The position numbers were made by a program, and so were the translations under genes. From Cenococcum geophilum 1.58 (Eukaryota > Ascomycota > Dothideomycetes > Gloniales > Gloniaceae), in the NCBI GenBank assembly GCA_001692895.1, contig KV748189.1:62001-126000 (forward strand): a DNA stretch of 64,000 nt. The letters are read 5' to 3'. A model generated the notes under the pieces. It did no database searches. It saw nothing but the letters and a program-made list of their open reading frames with translations, and was not told the DNA's origin. This document shows, piece by piece, positions 48,501 to 60,607 of the stretch; position 1 is the first letter of the stretch; every line of letters begins with the position of its first letter.

Positions 48501-50450
48501 TGACTTAGTTAAAGACTCGTTTAAGGAAGCCAGCGATAATAGGTTTAAAGACTTTATTACCAAAAGGATCACGTCAGCCTATCACGGCGCCTTTTTAGCA
48601 GGAAGGAAGTTTAACCTTAACAGTTAACTTACTAATAGCAAGCTAAAATCAGGCAGAATACGCGATATTAGATTATATAGGAAGAACCTACCTCCGCCAC
48701 CCTAGTTAATCCAGGACCTTAATACGCATCCTCTTTAAGATCAGTTCTAGGAGGCTTAACGAGCCTATCTACAATCTTATTATTAAATAAGGTCGTTTTA
48801 AAAAACAGATAAAAAGCACGCAAAGGGATAGTAGGTCCTTAGCTTAATATAGGTGTTCGTCTACAAGACGGACAAGCACGGATTTCTCCAGAAATATAAG
48901 GCACGCTTAGTAGTCTGCGGAAATTAATAGGCCCCAGGAGACCTACCTATAAGAGCCACTATATTAGCTAGTACGACCTTCCGAACCCTTATGGCGATTA
49001 CTACAAAATTTAACCTAAAGACGACACATATAGATGTAGTTAATGCGTTTATCCATTGCGATCTTGACAAGGTTGTCTACATAAAGCTACCGCCAGGGTT
49101 TAATAAAGGAAAGACGGACGGGGTACTGCGCTTGGGGGAAGCCCTATACGGACTATAACGATCACCGCTATTATAGCAGAAGAATCTCACGAGCTTATTA
49201 AATAAATTAGGTTTTAAAGAAGTACCCTAGGAGCCGTATGTTATGCTAAAAGGTAAAATAGTCATCTTTTTCTACGTTGACGATATTGTCTTCTGCTACT
49301 AAAAGATAAATAAGAAGAAAGCTTAAGAAGTAATTAAGGAGCTAAGCAAGGAATACTAGATAAGTACCCTTAGCGAGCTAAAATAGTTCCTAAAAATCTA
49401 CGTACTACGCAATTATAGCTAGAGGCTCCTATAGCTATCCCAGGAAGCCTATATTAAGAAGATAGCTAACTAGTATAAGATAGATCTTAGAGGGCGTCTT
49501 TTAGACACTCCTATGGCAGAATCGGAACTCCTCCCTACTAATCACCGTATAATCCGTCCGACGCGTCCGTCCCCCAATACAGACCTATTAGTCTGTCCTA
49601 TATCCCTACTAGCGTCTACAACGCTATATTAGAGAAAACTGGGTTTAGTACTCTATATAGCCACTATAACGTGTCCGGATATTACCTTTGCAGTATTACG
49701 GCTGGTAAGGTTTAATTAGGACCCAAGCTAAGAGCACTATTAAGCGGCAGATAGAGTTATCCAGTACCTATATAGCATGAGGAGCAGAGTAATCTACTAT
49801 AGAGGAGATAAGGAAGGAACGAACGGTAGAGGGAGAGATAAAGGAATACGCGATAAAGGACGAGACAACGGAGGAGACGGTAAAAGTGAAGCGCAATCAT
49901 TTATCTATGCTAGCGACGCATTATTCGCGGACAACTCCATCAATAGAAAGAGCTTGTAAGGATACATTATAAAGCTATTTAGGGGGCCGATTGCCTGGAG
50001 AGCAAACAAGTAGGGTATAGTTATAACGTCGAGCATAGAAGCCGAGCTGTTAGCCCTATTACAGACAGCAAAGGAAGCTATCTTTATTAGTAGGCTATTT
50101 AAAGCAATAACGTTATAACTAAATAAGCCCTTAATTATCAACTGTAACAACACCTAGACGCTCTAACTAATTATAAAAGACATGGCAAAGCTAATTACAA
50201 AGCTCTAATACGTTAATATCTATTAATACTAGCTACGTTAGGAATACGCAAAGAGATAAGTATAATTTTAATAGACAGTAATAAAGAAGATAATCACCGA
50301 TGGACTTATAAAGGCCCTGCCTAAGCAAAGGTTTTAAAGCTTCGTTAATATAATCGGGATAGTGGATATTAAGGAGCGGCTAAATAAGGAGAAGCAACTA
50401 GAGGACCTAAGGGAGAATATTAGAGCGAGACGGAAGGATTTAGATAAGAT
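45600..50450 (+). pseudogene. Copia gag-pol relic with partly open frames
   Basis: Gag at about 45600-46700 ends in a knuckle-like CEK-GHSL-DY near 46490. Protease follows at about 46770-46800 (LGTTLHIFN, from D-[ST]-G-[AT]). Integrase is at about 47200-48100, ending in the Copia segment PQLAHLKAYGCRAYAI and YLVGYNSTNIYRI (47863-48066, open). RT at about 48840-49480 includes YKARLVVCGN, THIDVVNAFIH and an intact active site FFYVDDIVFC (about 49265-49295). RNase H follows at about 49560-50250. A number of Gln/Trp stops kill the frame. The preserved YVDD shows it decayed less than the other elements. Confidence 0.82.
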
Positions 50451-50527
50451 TATGGTTCAATTAACGCATTAACGGACACAAGAAGGTAGCTAGCTTCGTC
50501 CTTAACTAAGTCGAAGCTAAGGGGGTA

Positions 50528-50702
50528 TATTAGATAATCTGTATCCTCTATGGCATAGAACGTGCACGAGTCACGTATACGTAGCCCGTGCTTTATAAAT
50601 ATCTTCATCTAAGCCTAGGGGCCTTAGGTTAGGACACGATCAAGATTATTAATCAATTAACCCATTTTTATTAATAAATAGTTCTATATAAGTTATCTGA
50701 TA
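50528..50702 (+). repeat. 3' LTR of innermost Copia
   Basis: 175 bp, paired with 45145-45319, and followed by TAAGT. Confidence 0.88.
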
Positions 50703-53123
50703 TAAGTACTATTTATACGTAGTACGTATATACTTTATAGTTATTAGAGTAGACTATAATGTTATTAAAATAGACCACATATATTGTGTCTAATAGGCCT
50801 AACAATACCTTATTAATATAGGCCTGAAATATTGCCGGTGCGTTAGTAAGCCTAAATAGTATTACTAGGTACTTAAAGTGGCCGTACCGTATTTAAAACG
50901 CCGTTTTCCACTTATTACTAGCTTTAATCCGGATTCAATAGTATATATCTTTTAAATCTAGTTTTATAAATATCTTTACGCCTAACAGCCTATTAATAAG
51001 CTCCCCTATTAAGGGTAGCGGGTAGCAATTCTTTATAGTAATCCTATTAAGCGCCTAATAGTTAATATAAAGGCAAAGGGTTCCGTCCTTCTTTAGTATA
51101 AATATAATTAGTACCCCTACTAGGCTTATAGAGGGCTAAATCTATCCTTTCTAAAGATTGTCTACTATATACTAACGTAATACGGCCAGTTTGTTTTTAA
51201 TAAGTTATATAGTGGTCCAAAAGGAGGTTGCTTATCCCCTATATCTATCTTATGCTTAACCAACATAAGGTTAGGTAAGGCCTATGCAGCCTCTTTATTA
51301 GAAACCTTTTTTAGGTCTATATATTCCTACAAAATCTCTAATTCCTTAACTACGTATAGCCAAACATCCAAAAATAAATACCCTATATCTTTATTCTTAG
51401 GGTTAAGAGTAGCATATATAGTATATACCCACCCTTCTTCTTATATATAGCTTAGGAAAGTCTCTTAATCCTTAACTATAATACGTAATTAAGACTTCTA
51501 GTGTTAATATAAGGCTAAAGGCCAATTAATATCTGGATTAACTTAGTAAAGCTATAAGTATCCTAAAATAAGGTTATACCCCTTAATTTCTACGGCGTAG
51601 AAGCGTATCTTCTACGTATCCTATAGACTATTGCGGTCCTAGCTAGCAATAGGAAATGTCTATTCCCTATAGTACGGAATCTAGTAGCCTTTAATACTTT
51701 AAACAGTACGTATCTATAAGCCGCTAAGGTCTAAATCTAATTCTTTTACTAGTAATTAAGAAATAAACCCTATATTCACGCCACTGTCTATAAGGCAGTC
51801 TCGCGTTACCTATTTATTATTAACTTAAATAGAGACAGGAATAACCATACGGCAGTTTACTTCCTTCTTCTCTTACTAGCCTAGTATAAGGGAGTAAAGA
51901 TCTACTAGGCTATCTCTTTTCCTAATTAGGCTAACTCTTACTTCTTCTACCGGCAGAAGCGGCTTATATAGCCCTTCTTGCCGCAGTTATAATAGGTACG
52001 TATCTCCTAGTTCCCCTTCTACGGATTAGGTCTCTGCCTATTATTATTTTAAAGTTAACTAGCGTTACTCTAAGGCTGTAAGGCCTACTTACGTTATCCT
52101 TCCGCAGAGCAGTTAGGTTAGAATCTGCCCCTATTATTAAAGCTAGGTCTAGTCCTACGCTCTTTATTATTAGCGTCTTATTCCTTTCACTTACCTAAAT
52201 AGTCTTTTTTAGCATTTTTAATCTAAGTAGCTTTAGAGATAAGCTTTTCTTAAGAGGTAGGAATTTCGCCCTTCTCCTAAATAGCCTATTAAATCTTAGG
52301 TCGTAGCTTAGCAAGTAGCTAATAAAGTTATATAGCGTTATCCCATAGGTTTAAGTAGGGTATATTATCTTCTAGCTCTTTTAAGTAGTTTATAAACTAG
52401 ACTATACTCTAGCCTTCTCGCTGTTTAGCGTTATAGTATTACTAGTTATAATCTATCCCTTAATTAGTAGGGTCTTAGACCTAATTAACCAACCAGGTCT
52501 TAAGTTCGCTAAATTTAAGGGGTATAGTAAGTTTCTTCTTATAGCGTGTCTATAAACTCTTAATAGTGCCATATAGAAAGGTGGAAGCAATTAGTGTCTA
52601 ATTATACTTATTAGAGTAACATTTTAGATCTAGCTAAAACTTAGTTTTATATTAACGGATAAAATAATTATAGTTCTGGAGACTATTACTATTATACTTA
52701 TTAGGTTCCTTTATACGGAATCTAAGTTTTTTTAACGTTATAGTATAGTATAGCGTTACCCCTTTAAGTCCGCTTTATATCTAGGGTGTCTATACTTCTT
52801 CTAACTATCCTTATAATTGTTCTTAATAGTCCTAATATACTTATCTTAATCATATCTCCAACTCTTTTATTTTTTTATAGGGTCTCGCGTAGCAACCACT
52901 CTAATAACTCCCTAGCAGTAATCGTTTCTAAGGGTTTTATAAAGTTAGATAGACTAACTATAGCTTCCTAGTCTACTCTTTCGTAAGTAGAGGGAATATG
53001 CTTCTCTAAGGAGACTCTCTAAGCCTTTTGCGGTAAGGGCGTTGCTTTATAGGGTATAGGAGTATAGTCCGTTATTGTTAATTAATAGCCGTACGTTCCT
53101 AACGGATTATAAGCAATTAGAAT
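50703..53123 (-). pseudogene. Gypsy gag-protease-RT(5' part) relic
   Basis: Read leftward from 53100. A CCHC knuckle near 51946-52000 reads YYNCGKKGYISRFC. An aspartic protease at about 51760-51800 has CLIDSGVNIGF. The RT follows, with IKLDLKDIYY, the segment KWKTAF-IRYGHFKYLVILF, RLTNAPAIFQAYIN and VVYFNNIIVYSNN (50745-50780; from YLDD). The frame breaks at 50703 where the Copia inserted and continues at 45144. Confidence 0.75.
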
Positions 53124-53454
53124 TATAAGAGGCCAGCCTAACCGGAATATATAATTATCTAATTAACAGTATTACTAGTAAGTAGGAGGTAAGTCAAAGG
53201 TACGTTAAAGGTAAGTAGAAGGTAAAATAAGTTTTTACGTATTAAAGGACAAATACTTCTAACTACTTCTATTTAGAGACTAATTGCTAGTTCTTCCCTA
53301 GAGGGGAACTAGCTTCCTATATATTTCTTTTAAGACGCTAGTAAAACCTTTCGCCTCTAACCTATCTAACTATTTCTTCTAGAATATAGATGGGATATAG
53401 ATAAAACCTCCTACCGTTTTATCAGATATATACCTCCTAGGGGATTCCGTTACA
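53124..53454 (-). repeat. 5' LTR of minus-strand Gypsy (nest 2)
   Basis: 331 bp, paired with 40178-40508 and followed by CTATA. Confidence 0.85.
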
Positions 53455-53459
53455 CTATA

Positions 53460-56400
53460 GTAAGAAAAATGGTTTAAAGAAGGGGCTTATATAAATTGCG
53501 GAAAATAAGGTTATTTTATTAGAGACTATAAAAGTAGGTAAGGATATTATATAGTAAAAGGAACAAGACTAGTAGAAGATATATATATATAAAGGGACAA
53601 TAGTATACTACGAGGAACCAAAGAATATTTAATTAAAAGTTTTGCGTTTTATTATAATAACGTATACTAAATTTATAAAGATGCTAAGTATAGCGTAAGC
53701 TATTAGCTATAGGAGCTAAAATTATTAAAGTTTAGAGGAACTAATAAACTATCTTATAAATTAGATATTAAGGACAATAAATTTAATATAGGCGAAATAT
53801 TTAGTAATAATAAGGTAATAAGGGTAGCTTACTAGGAGTATATAGACCTTAGAGATGTTATAAAAGAGGTAAAGAATAATTCCACTATAGAATAGGGAAT
53901 ATTAGTAGGGATTAAGACCCTACTAGACAAGATATCTATTGCTTTATAAGACGTAAGAGAAATAGGATAATAAACCACTTTGGCACTTAATAAAGGCAAA
54001 AGGCTAAAGGCTTAAGATTCTTAGAACGAGATAAGAGATGCTTAAGATTCCTAAGATAGGATAAGATAAGCTTAAGGACCTATAATAGACAATAACCAAT
54101 AGGGTAGAGTAATAGCTTAGTTTAGCGATATACGAATAAGCTTAGAACGAAGTTTCCTAAAGGCATAAGACTCTTAAGACGAGATAAGTAAGATTTAAGA
54201 TTTTTAAAATAAGATAAGAACACTACAGAAGCCTAGTTAGACTAAGGCTAAAGCTAAGCTTAAAAAAAGTAAGCTTAGGATTAAGAATCCTATAGAACTA
54301 AGATTTTTAGGTATAAGTAAGGACTATTAAATAAACTAAGATTAAAAAGCAAAAAGACTTTAAGGATTTACTTATAAGGCAAAAAAACAAAAGAAACTAT
54401 AGGGGAATTTAGATAAAGAATCCTCGTATAGTAAGAATAAAAGCTAAATTAGAGAACTAGTATACTAAGTCGTATAAGGGATAGAGCACTTATATAAAGA
54501 ATTACTAATAGGCCTAGGGCAGGCACGCTAAAAGCTAAGTAGCTTACTAAATTAGAAAATAAAGAGGATTTAAAAATCTTTATTAGGTTTGAGGAATGAT
54601 ATACTAAAGGCTATTACAATGTAGTAATAATAAAATACTTCCTTACGGATAAGCTGAATATACTTTAGCAGCTATACTAAAAGTGGTATAGGCAGCGACA
54701 TAATAATAAGTAGGAAGATTTTTATATATAGTTAGATAAATAAGTTATCTAGGACCACCCTATTACGGAAAAAGCGATAAATTATATTAAGGGAGCCTTA
54801 ATTATAATATTAAAGGATCTAAAGGAACGATTAGAGGACTAGAGAAGTAAGAGGTAAATCTTAGTACCCGTAAATAAAGTTATAACGTTTAGATTAATAT
54901 AATAGAGGTTTAAACTTAAGAATAAAGACGAGTTAAGAGTTAACCTAAAGTACCTAGTATATTATACGCTATTATAGATTATATATAAGAATCTAAAAGA
55001 AAAAAAAGTCGGAAGTACCCTATAAGGATATATTGGGTACTAGATAAGCAATAGTATAGAAATATTAAGTATATATACGGATAGCATTTAGTAGAAGTTT
55101 AGGAGTTAGGGGACTTAATATTTTAACCAGGAAGATTCCTTATAGAAGAATACTTAAACGGATAATAGTAGTAGAAATGCCTAGAGAATACGTGTCTATA
55201 GTATATAGAGGATAAAAAGCAAACTAGGTATTAGCTAAAGAACGAGCTAAGTATATAAGAATTAAGTAGCTAATAGTTAGGAAAAGTAGAGGCCTATAGG
55301 ACTAAAGGGAGCTAGTAGTAGAGCCTTAGACCCTTAAAGGAATTTAAGGATAACACCTAAATTTACGAGTTAATTAGTAAGATTAGCAGTTTAAAGTATT
55401 AATAGACAGTGGCGTAATAAGAAACTATATCTTACTAGCAGTAGTTAAAAAAAATAGGACTACCTTATAGATAGAAGGAATAACCCTACCTACTAGTTAT
55501 AATTTTAGGAGATCCAATAACCTATAAAGGAGGGATTATTAATCTTAAAACAGGACCTATTTAAATAACCATTAAAGGGAGACGAATTAAGATATCTTTT
55601 AATATTCTACTATTAGGACGGGATAAGGTAGTATTAAGTATACAATCTAAAGATCGATTAGATTATAGGTTAGGTTAATATTAAAGATACTTAATAATAT
55701 AGAATATAATAATAGACTAAGTTAGTATAGTACTAAGTTGGAGTAATATATAAGGAGACTAAGTAAAGCTTAAGTTATATACTAAAAAGATACTATAAAT
55801 ATGGCAAGAAACTATAGAGCCTAGAAAGTAAAAAGCTAGTAGATTATATAGTATAAGACTATAAAATAGAGTTAAAACTAGAAATAAGTCTAAGGTTCTT
55901 TCTAACCTATAAGCTTACTTAAGAGGAGTTAAGAGCACTTAAAGAGTTTATCTAAAAAAACTTATAAAAGGGATATATTAAACCATTATAGTTATTAGCA
56001 GGATATCTAGTACTATTCGTACTAAAGAAAAATGGAAAACTTAGGCTATATATTAACTATAAATAGTTAAATAGCATTACTTAAAAGGATAGGTATCCTT
56101 TACCCTTAATTAGTAAAATTTAAGATAGGATAGGTAACGTATAAATCTTTATAAAGATAGATCTAAGATAGGCATACCATTAGATTAAAATTAAGAAAGG
56201 TAATAAATAAAAGGCAGCCTTTAGGTTAAAAAAAGGACTATATAAACTATTAGTTATATAATTTAGGTTAATAAATATACTAGTAATATTCTAGAAAAGA
56301 ATTAATAGCGTATTAGGAGAACACCTTAATAAGTTTATTATAGCATACCTTAACAATATTATTATTTACTTAATAACTAAGAAAGAATACGGAGAATACA

Positions 56401-58690
56401 TTAAATAGGTCTTAAGGAGACTATAAGAGGAATAGATACTAGCAGTAATTAAAAAATATAAGTCCTTTATAAGGAAGACCAATTTTATAGGATTTATTAT
56501 TAAACTAGGTTATATTAGTATAGACCTAAAGAAGATTAAAGCTATAGTAAGTTAGTAGGAACTAGAGAATGTAATATAGTTAAGGTTATTCCTAGGGTTT
56601 TACAACTACTATAGAAGGTTTATAACATAGTAGTTAAAGAATATTAAACTATTTACTAGGCTTATAAAAAAAGAGAAACTATAGGTATAGGGAGACGAGT
56701 AGAGAAAGCTATTTAAAAAAAAACTTAAGGAGTTGTTTACCTAGGAGCTAATCCTTAAGATCTATTAACTAGGACTAAATATAGTTATAGAAACGGACGT
56801 ATTAGACTTTATACTAGAAGTATATTTATTATAAAAAATATAGGGATATATAGTATTTAGTGGCATATTATAGTCGGAAGATAATACTACTAGAGTTAAA
56901 CTATAATATCTATAATAAGGAGTTATTAGGTATAGTTATAGTACTTAAGGAATAAAGAGCATTCTTATAAGGCGTAGAAAAACTATTTATAGTTAAGATG
57001 GATTATAAAAACTTAACGGGGTTCCTAATAATAAAAGAACTTAATTATAGATAGGTTAGATAGGTAGAGATGCTTATAGAATACTATTTTAAGATTTAGT
57101 ATATTAAAGGAACTAAGAATATAAAAGCAAACGCGCTAAGTAGAAAGGCTAAACTATAGAATAATAAGAAACTATTAGGAGTAATGCTATGTAAAGATAA
57201 TAACGGGTTAATTAGATATAATTACCCTAAGCTAGTAGTAACTTAAGAGGATAAAAAACCAAAAAGAGTCTATAAGATACTAGAAGGCTTTTAGGCATAA
57301 AGAATTCTAAAAGTATATCTAGAAGATCTATAGATGGATATATATAAAAATTAAGAAGCGAAATATATTCTAAAGAGTATAGTAGAGTATTTCGTGGAAG
57401 ATTTTTATAAAGGAATAACTTAAGGACATAATAGAGCAATAGGCTTAGTATTAAGACTTTAGGAAGAATATATTATTAACGGAATCTAAGGCATAGCTAG
57501 AAAAGTAATAAAGAAGTGTTTAGATTATTAAAGGAATAAAATAATAAGGTATAAACTATATAGAAGGCTAAACCCTATTAAAATACCAGAACAACTATAG
57601 GAAGTTATATTATAGGACTTTATTATTAAGTTACTAAAGTTAAGAGATCCTATTACTAAATAGGAGTGTAATATAATCCTAATAATAGTAGACAAGTTAA
57701 CTAAATAGGGCTACTTTATAGCATATATAGAAGAAATCTTAGTAAAAGATATTGCTAGAATCTATATTAAAGAAGTATTTACAAGATACGGAGTACCTAG
57801 TAAGATTATATTAGACAAAGATCTAAGATTTATAGCAGTATTTTAAAAGGTATTCTTAGCGGAATAGGGAGTTAGAGCAGTAACTTTTACCGTATATTAT
57901 CCGCAGACGGATAGATAAATAGAAAGATTAAATTAAACACTAAAACAGTATCTAAAATATTATATTAATTACGTATAGAATAATTAGGTATTGTTATTAC
58001 TAGTTATATAGTTTATATATAATACAATACTATAAGAAGAAATTGGTATATTACTATTTAAGGCAAATTACAGATATAAGCTAAGAATATTATTATTACT
58101 ATAATAAGTAAAGAAAATAAGTATTATAGCTAAAGAAAGAATAAAGATGTTAATAAACCTTTATATAAACCTTATAGAATTAATAAAAAAGGTATAAAAA
58201 AGAATAAAAAGGTATTATAATGCTAAAAGATCTAAGGGACCAGATCTTAAAGAGGGGGATAAAGTATAGCTACTATANAAATTTTTTAAGAGTTAACAAC
58301 TAAGTAAGAAATTAGACTATGTTAGACTAGGACCTTTTAAAGTTATATAAAGGATTTCACCAGTTATATTTAAGTTAAACTTACTAGCTAAGATAAAGAT
58401 TTACCCTATATAGTATATTATAATACTAGAGCTAGTATATAGAAATATTAAGCCATTAATTTATAAAGCAGACACGTATAGAGGATAAGAAGAAGATAAA
58501 TAGTAAGTTTTAAAGATTATTAGTTATAAGGACATTAATAATAAAATATAGTATAAGGTTAAGTAAATAGGCTATAATAAGACTACTTAGGAACTACTAT
58601 AGAATTTAAAGAATGCTATAGGAAAGGTATAGGAGTATTAAAGGAAAATAGGTTAGGTAATATTAAGAAGGAGCTAAAGATAAAGGGATT
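53460..58690 (+). pseudogene. Gypsy gag(end)-protease-RT-RNase H-integrase-chromodomain relic
   Basis: A knuckle near 53490-53530 reads INCGK, then Y(H)FIRDYK. Protease near 55385-55450 has VLIDSGVIRNYIL. RT at about 55900-56640 has LAGYLVLFVLKKNGKLRLYINY, split by stops; IKIDLR-AYH-IKIKKGN; and IIAYLNNIIIYL (about 56340-56373; active enzymes have YLDD). RNase H follows at about 56750-57150. The integrase at about 57500-58000 includes YGVPSKIILDKDLRF and VYYPQTDRQIERLN-like stretches. At about 58510-58650 a chromodomain-like segment (YKVK-IGYNKTT-EL) suggests a chromovirus. Stops are too many to count at Gln/Trp sites. Confidence 0.78.
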
Positions 58691-59384
58691 AGTTAAAGGT
58701 AATAGAAGAGCCGGATTATCTAAGGGATCTACTACCGGCGTATAAGCTATTTCCGCCTCTTCTTAATTAGAACCCTTTTTAGCCCTTTTAGCCTTAAGTT
58801 TAAATAGACCTTGCTCTACTAAATATAGCTCTTTTAAGTATACCTTTTTATAGACCTTTACTAGACGGCTTAGGCGAGTATAAGTATTTAATTAAGCTTT
58901 TAGAGCCCGAGAGGCCTTATTAGAATAACGCTAAACCTTAATAAGGGCCTCGGCTAGCTTACTCTCTAGTTTTTTAGCCGCTACCAATACGCGTAACCCT
59001 AAAACAGATTAAATAAGGAACTAAATAGTTATAAAGAATAATAAGATATATATATTTAGCGTTAAAGACGGATTAAATATTATAGGATAATTGCATATTC
59101 GCTCGCGTATACTTAGTATAAAAAGAAGGTTAGTAACTGGACGGAGCCGTAATTGCGATATATATTAACTTCTTCTCTATATAATAAGAATAGGATAGTA
59201 TAACTTTACTAAGTAAAAGAATAAACGTTACTAGCTAATTATAACGATTAAATATAGAGGATCTAATAGGAGGTATTAGGAATAATAAAGGTTATTAAAT
59301 TAAAGATGGGAATACTATACCTCTAATAAACAACTTAAAGATAGGAGATATCTTTAAGGACAAAAATAAAAAGGAAAAAGATGG
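58691..59384. other. 3' untranslated region of outer Gypsy
   Basis: About 700 bp of degraded sequence between the chromodomain segment and the 3' LTR. No gene is visible. Confidence 0.4.
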
Positions 59385-59795
59385 TGTTACGGACCTTATA
59401 TTAGTAGTAATATAACTACTAAGAATGGATATAAACGGGTTAGTTAAGATAGTATAGGAGACGCTAGAACCGATTAAGCTATAGGATAAAAGGTAGCTAA
59501 GTTATATAGCTAGTTACGTTATAAGTTTAGAATATAAAAACGTGGAAACGTGGGAATGTAATATACTAACGTACTAATATACTAAACCTTTACTATAGGG
59601 AGGAGTTATATATTTAAGGATATACGGTCTTTATAGATAGTTTTTCTTCTTTATAGTAAATCTTAGAATATAATTAGAGTTAATCTATTAGGTAACTTCT
59701 CTACTAGTTATATTTACGTTGTTAACTATTCTATACCTATATACCCAGCCCATTAATAAGTCTATCGTAGTATTTCCTACAAGGCTTTTATTACA
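59385..59795 (+). repeat. 3' LTR of outer Gypsy
   Basis: 411 bp, paired with 38749-39166. It ends TTACA and is followed by GAGGG. Confidence 0.82.
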
Positions 59796-59799
59796 GAGG

Positions 59800-60607
59800 G
59801 GTTTCTATAAAACGTTAGTTAAGCTCAGACCCCTAGAACTCGGCGACCCAACCAAAATTAAATTACCAATTTGTTAACCTATTTTCTCTATAACGAATTA
59901 ATTAATATGGACAAAAATAAGCAGAACTTATAAATGGCCATCGTAGATTTCAAATCTGGTGTTTATAAGTATGCGCGAAAAGCTATACTTGTATACGGTA
60001 TTCCTTTATTAATTTTAAGCGACCAATTAAATGGCAGGCTATTACAACAATTTATACACCAATGCGAATAGCAATTAACTCCTATATAGTAGGCCTTCCT
60101 TACTAATTGGGTACTTAAATAGGATTTATTAAAAATATTCCCATTATATACGTAATTATAAAAAAATAATAGCTTAGGTCTTTGGTTAGGGTAGTAATAC
60201 TAAGCCCCTTAGTAAAATATATGTAATTAGCCACTTTAAATAAAATCTTTATATAAAATTTATATATCCCTAATTAATAGAAGGTATATAAATTAATAGG
60301 GTATAACTAAAGTAAATTTAAAAGTTTTATAGCCTTTATAAAAGGGTGTAAAAAAGGATAATATATAGGCAAAAAACACCTAAAATTTAGACAAATTTAG
60401 AGCTATATTAAGCATATATATAAATTTAATTACTATAAGAGATATCTTTAAAAAAAGTTACTTATAAAGTTATTTAATAATTATAAATAGGTATTTATTA
60501 TAAAGACAATATTTACCCTTAGCAAAATAATTTATTTTAAAGGAATATACCCTTAATTAATATAAGTATGCTAAAGTAAAGTACTTTATTAAATATATAA
60601 TAATAAT
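59800..60607 (+). pseudogene. Fot1/pogo-type transposase fragment
   Basis: After a terminal-repeat-like opening (AAAACGTTAGTTAAGC, then CAGACCCC), the plus-strand frame from about 59912 reads MDKNK-NL-MAIVDFKSGVYKYARKAI. It continues with VYGIPLLILSDQLNGRL, then LTPI and AFLTNWVLK-DLLKIFP. This is the N-terminal helix-turn-helix DNA-binding region (Psq/CENP-B type) of fungal Fot1/pogo transposases. The DDE catalytic domain is missing; the LINE begins at 60608. The left junction coincides with the Gypsy insertion site. Confidence 0.7.

Larger units (their letters stand above)
45145..50702 (+). mobile_element. Copia retrotransposon, innermost level of nest 2
   Basis: LTRs of 175 bp each (45145-45319 and 50528-50702) have ends TGTCAGATAA and TTATCTGACA; TG and CA have become TA in some ends. 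A perfect TAAGT duplication flanks the element (45140-45144 and 50703-50707). Length 5558 bp. A purine tract, GAAGCTAAGGGGG (50513-50525), precedes the 3' LTR and GTTATAAGCC follows the 5' LTR. It retains more CpA/TpG than its host elements, so it is the youngest of this nest. Confidence 0.9.
40178..53454 (-). mobile_element. Gypsy retrotransposon (minus), second level of nest 2
   Basis: LTRs of 331 bp each (40178-40508 and 53124-53454) are flanked by a perfect CTATA duplication (40173-40177 and 53455-53459). On the minus strand the LTR begins TGTAACGGAATCCCC. The interior is split by a Copia at 45145-50702; without it the element is about 7.7 kb. RT flanks the break on both sides, and the two parts join in frame when the Copia and one TAAGT are removed. 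Confidence 0.88.
38749..59795 (+). mobile_element. Gypsy chromovirus-type retrotransposon, outer shell of nest 2
   Basis: LTRs 38749-39166 (418 bp) and 59385-59795 (411 bp) begin TGTTACGGACC and end TTATA/TTACA. The flanks AAGGG and GAGGG match but for one G-to-A. A minus-strand Gypsy at 40178-53454 interrupts it. Removing that leaves about 7.8 kb. Gene order on the plus strand is gag, protease, RT, RNase H, integrase, then a chromodomain-like segment. Very strong RIP. Confidence 0.82.
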
